From Agromyces protaetiae (GTDB lineage Bacteria > Actinomycetota > Actinomycetes > Actinomycetales > Microbacteriaceae): a stretch of DNA of 64,000 bases. Below are positions 61,877 through 64,000 of the stretch, in pieces (within the stretch, counting starts at the first letter, position 1; each line of letters opens with the position of its first letter). The notes under the pieces were generated by a model. The model was not told the origin of the DNA, did no database searches, and was given only the letters and a program-made list of their open reading frames with translations. The stretch is taken from assembly GCF_030866785.1 (NCBI RefSeq), contig NZ_CP133018.1:124001-188000 (forward strand). Reading direction: 5' to 3'. Both the position numbers and the translations under genes were made by a program.

Positions 61877-62051
61877 GCGGAGGGCGCGGGTCCATCGCGA
61901 CGGGCGGATGCGGCGCGCCTCCGGTGGCCTCGGCCGCGTGCCGGACGCCTTGTGCGAAGCGCTCGACGCCGGCGGTCATCGGATGCCTCGCCCGCTCGTC
62001 GAGTGCGGCGTCGAGGTCGAGCGCAGCCCTGATGAGACCGAGCACGACAGC

Positions 62052-62107
62052 GGGGCGGATGCCGAAGCATCCGCCCCTCTGATCGGGTGCCCGCCGAAGC
62101 GGGCGCC
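62052..62107. terminator. Two adjacent hairpins with CGAA loops
   Basis: GGGGCGGATGC (62052-62062) / GCATCCGCCCC (62067-62077) with CGAA loop, an 11-bp perfect stem, followed by GCCCGC-CGAA-GCGGGC at about 62088-62103. They lie just after the leftward metQ gene and also face the end of the rightward permease gene, so they can terminate both. The rest of the 61877-62120 gap shows nothing convincing. Confidence 0.75.
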
Positions 62108-62120
62108 GCACTGATCCGAC

Positions 62121-62957
62121 TCAGTCGACCGGGACGATGAGTCCGTTCCAGGTCTCGAGGATGTAGTCCTTGGTGCGCTGATCCGTGAGCAGCTCGACGA
62201 GCGCCGCGATGCGGGGGTCGTCCTCGAGCTCGGGCGTCGTCGCGAGGATGTTGTAGTAGTTGCTGTCGGTGCCCTCGATGAGGATCGCCTGGTCCTCGCT
62301 GAGGCCGGCCGGGATCGCGAAGGCGGCCGTGACGAACACCGCGTCGTTGTCGGGCAGCGCGAGCGCGAGGCTCGCGTTCTCGATCTCGGTGAACTGCAGG
62401 TTCAGCGGGTTGTCGGTGATGCCGTCGAGGTTGGTCGCGCCGTCCTCGATCTCGATGATGCCCTCCGACGCGAGCAGGCCGAGCGCGCGGCCCTCGTTCG
62501 TCGGGTCGTTCGGGATCGCGACGGTGTCGCCCTCGGCGAGGTCGTCGAGGCTCGTGAGCTCCTCGCTGTAGAACGCGGCGGCGGGCAGGTAGATCTCGCC
62601 GGCCGACACGAGCTCGCCACCGGCCTGCTCGTTGTACGTCTCGAGGAAGGTCGTGTTCTGGAACAGGTTCGCGTCGGTCGAGCCGTCGGTGAGCGCCGGG
62701 TTCGGCGTGTTGTAGTCGGTGAACTCGACGTACTCGATCTCGAGGCCGGCCTCCTCGGCCAGGTTGTCGTTCACCCACTTCAGCAGGTCGCCGGCGGGCG
62801 TCGGCAGCGCGCCGACCTTGATGGTGCCGAGGCTGTCGGACGAGCCTTCGGTCGCCGGCTCGTCGGACGCGCCCGAGCAGGCGGCGAGGCCGACGGTGAG
62901 GGCGGCGACGGCGGCGACGGCGAGGCCGCGTCGCGCGAAGGTGCGGGTGAGCTGCAT
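62121..62957 (-). CDS. metQ: Methionine ABC transporter binding lipoprotein
   Basis: 278 aa. Signal peptide and lipobox VAALTVGLAACSG (Cys at about 27). IKVGALPTPAGDLLKWVNDN, LEIEYVEFTDYNTPNPALTD, SAGEIYLPAAAFYSEELTSL, TVAIPNDPTNEGRALGLLAS are NlpA/MetQ hallmarks. It binds methionine (D or L) outside and passes it to MetI. AGAGGAG lies 6 bases before the ATG. Third gene of a metN-metI-metQ operon read leftward. Confidence 0.9.
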   Translation of the reverse strand: MQLTRTFARRGLAVAAVAALTVGLAACSGASDEPATEGSSDSLGTIKVGALPTPAGDLLKWVNDNLAEEAGLEIEYVEFTDYNTPNPALTDGSTDANLFQNTTFLETYNEQAGGELVSAGEIYLPAAAFYSEELTSLDDLAEGDTVAIPNDPTNEGRALGLLASEGIIEIEDGATNLDGITDNPLNLQFTEIENASLALALPDNDAVFVTAAFAIPAGLSEDQAILIEGTDSNYYNILATTPELEDDPRIAALVELLTDQRTKDYILETWNGLIVPVD

Positions 62958-63051
62958 GGTGACTCCTCTGGATGGGTGCGGTGCGTAGGGTGCGGTTCGG
63001 GTCGAGACGGATGCCTCGGTGCCGGCGTCTGGTGCGGCGCCGGCGGATGCC

Positions 63052-63807
63052 TCAGGCGGTGCGTTCGGCCTCGTCGATCTCGAGTGCCAGCCGGCGGTCG
63101 CGGCCGCTCGTGTGGTCGAGTCGGCGCGCGAGCAGGTTCGCGGCCGCCTGCACCACCTGGACGATGGCGAACAGGACGACGATCACCGCCGCGATGTGGA
63201 TCCAGCTGTACCGCTGGAACCCGTAGGTCAGCGCGACGTTGCCGAGGCCGCCGCCGCCGACGACGCCCACCATCGCGGAGAAATTGATGATCGAGGTGAT
63301 GGTCGTCGCGGTGCCGAGCACGATCGACGGGGCCGCCTGGGGCAGGATCACCCGCCGGATGAGCAGCCACCGCGACGCGCCGAGCGACTCGGCCGCCTCG
63401 AAGAGCCCGCCGTCGACCTCCTTGATCGCGATCTCGACGACGCGTGCGAAGAACGGGATCGCGATGATCGTGAGCGGCACGATCGCGGGCCCCGTGCCGA
63501 TGAACGAGCCGATCAGCCACCTCGTCACGGGGATGAGCGCGATCATGAGCACGATGAACGGCACCGAGCGGCCGAGGTTCACGATGAACCCGAGCACGCG
63601 GTTGATCGTCACGCCCAGTGCGCGCGAGCCGAAGGGCGCCTCGAGGAACCGGCCGCGCTCGGTGCCGACGAGGACGATGCCGAGCGGCAGTCCGATGAGC
63701 ACGGTGAACAGCAGCGCGACGCCCGTCATCCACAGGGTCTCGAGCGTGCCCTTCAGCATGACCTCGGCGAGGTCGGACCAGAAGGTGGGGGAGTTGACGT
63801 CGATCAC
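63052..63807 (-). CDS. metI: Methionine ABC transporter permease
   Basis: 251 aa from GTG 63807, overlapping the metN stop by GTGA. Five or six helices; NLGRSVPFIVLMIALIPVTR and the EAA-type loop LFEAAESLGASRWLLIRRVI are typical for MetI. A polar C-terminal tail (SGRDRRLALEIDEAERTA) follows. The 94-bp gap to metQ contains two copies of GGATGCCTC. Confidence 0.9.
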   Translation of the reverse strand: MIDVNSPTFWSDLAEVMLKGTLETLWMTGVALLFTVLIGLPLGIVLVGTERGRFLEAPFGSRALGVTINRVLGFIVNLGRSVPFIVLMIALIPVTRWLIGSFIGTGPAIVPLTIIAIPFFARVVEIAIKEVDGGLFEAAESLGASRWLLIRRVILPQAAPSIVLGTATTITSIINFSAMVGVVGGGGLGNVALTYGFQRYSWIHIAAVIVVLFAIVQVVQAAANLLARRLDHTSGRDRRLALEIDEAERTA

Positions 63808-64000
63808 GGCGCGCTCACCACGTCCACGCTCACGCCGCGCGCGCTGAGGAAGCGCTCGGCGCGGTCGACGTCGTCGGTGCCGCCGGGGATCGCGAGGCGC
63901 GTGCGCCCGGCCTGCTCGCCGGCGATCGTCGTGATCGTCGCACCGAGGATCGAGACGTCGAGCTCGAGGTCGCGGGCGAGCATGGCGATCGTCGGCCGCT
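63804..64000 (-). CDS. metN: Methionine ABC transporter ATPase, C-terminal NIL domain (runs off the window)
   Basis: Only the last 65 codons are present. The reading RPTIAMLARDLELDVSILGA, then TITTIAGEQAGRTRLAIPGG and the end RGVSVDVVSAP, matches the regulatory NIL (ACT-like) domain that senses methionine in MetN. Walker motifs lie beyond base 64000. Confidence 0.82.
   Translation of the reverse strand, partial: RPTIAMLARDLELDVSILGATITTIAGEQAGRTRLAIPGGTDDVDRAERFLSARGVSVDVVSAP

Noticed and set aside
61869..62114. Short open frames on both strands after the second sugar permease
   Set aside because: They run through the terminator hairpins, have no ribosome-binding site and no recognisable protein features.

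Overview
The window looks like a chromosomal segment of a high-G+C actinobacterium, most likely Microbacteriaceae (Agromyces/Microbacterium-like). Supporting signs are a base composition near 70 % G+C in almost all genes, many GTG and a few TTG starts, frequent 4-bp ATGA/GTGA/TTGA gene overlaps, TAnnnT boxes 6-7 bases before a start codon (leaderless transcripts), LAxTG-type sorting signals (class E sortase), and a small MG-TLYYG-type protein that I recognise from that family. No rRNA, tRNA, CRISPR array, IS element or phage gene was seen.

Layout. 1-9.1 kb: end of an esterase, a UPF0303 protein, a paired SMR efflux pump, an acyl-CoA synthetase, an aldo/keto reductase with its MerR regulator, a PspA operon and a PrsW-type membrane protease. 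8.2-17.5 kb: two secreted polysaccharide-deacetylase lipoproteins, a DUF222-HNH endonuclease with glycine-repeat inserts, nitronate monooxygenase, GNAT, an M23 peptidase whose 3' end is tandemly triplicated, and DinB. 17.6-23.8 kb: a five/six-gene sugar-acid operon (mutarotase, NAD-dependent sugar dehydrogenase candidate, D-galactonate dehydratase, ABC importer). 23.9-30.4 kb: an IclR-controlled catabolic cluster (lactonase-type amidohydrolase, SnoaL-SDR fusion, fused E1 alpha/beta dehydrogenase, MIase-like protein, VOC protein, second SDR). 30.5-33.6 kb: a cell-wall-anchored GH36-like glycosidase.

33.8-45.3 kb: a RibD/DHFR-like reductase, a paired Fluc fluoride channel, a LacI regulator and a seven-function operon RidA / branched-chain-type ABC importer (LivM-LivG fused) / gamma-glutamyltranspeptidase, followed by about 1 kb of tandem repeats built from the 3' end of the transpeptidase gene. 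45.4-52.7 kb: a cell-wall-anchored purple-acid-phosphatase-like enzyme, a MarR regulator between small conserved proteins, an NhaA-DsbA fusion antiporter and an internally deleted antitoxin pseudogene. 52.8-61.9 kb: a tagatose-type operon (SIS isomerase, ROK kinase, PfkB kinase, class II aldolase) facing a DeoR regulator, then a Gfo/Idh/MocA dehydrogenase with a second sugar ABC importer. 62.1-64 kb: MetQ, MetI and the end of MetN.

How it fits together. Much of the window deals with galactose-type sugars. A wall-anchored glycosidase could release sugar outside; the galactonate dehydratase operon would handle oxidised galactose, and the SIS/PfkB/aldolase operon phosphorylated ketohexose or amino sugar. 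Neither sugar importer has its own ATPase, so a shared MsiK-like ATPase elsewhere is implied. The most novel items are the IclR cluster, which has a matched promoter/operator block on both of its divergent arms and an E1 component without E2/E3, and the two loci where a gene's 3' end has been amplified in tandem.
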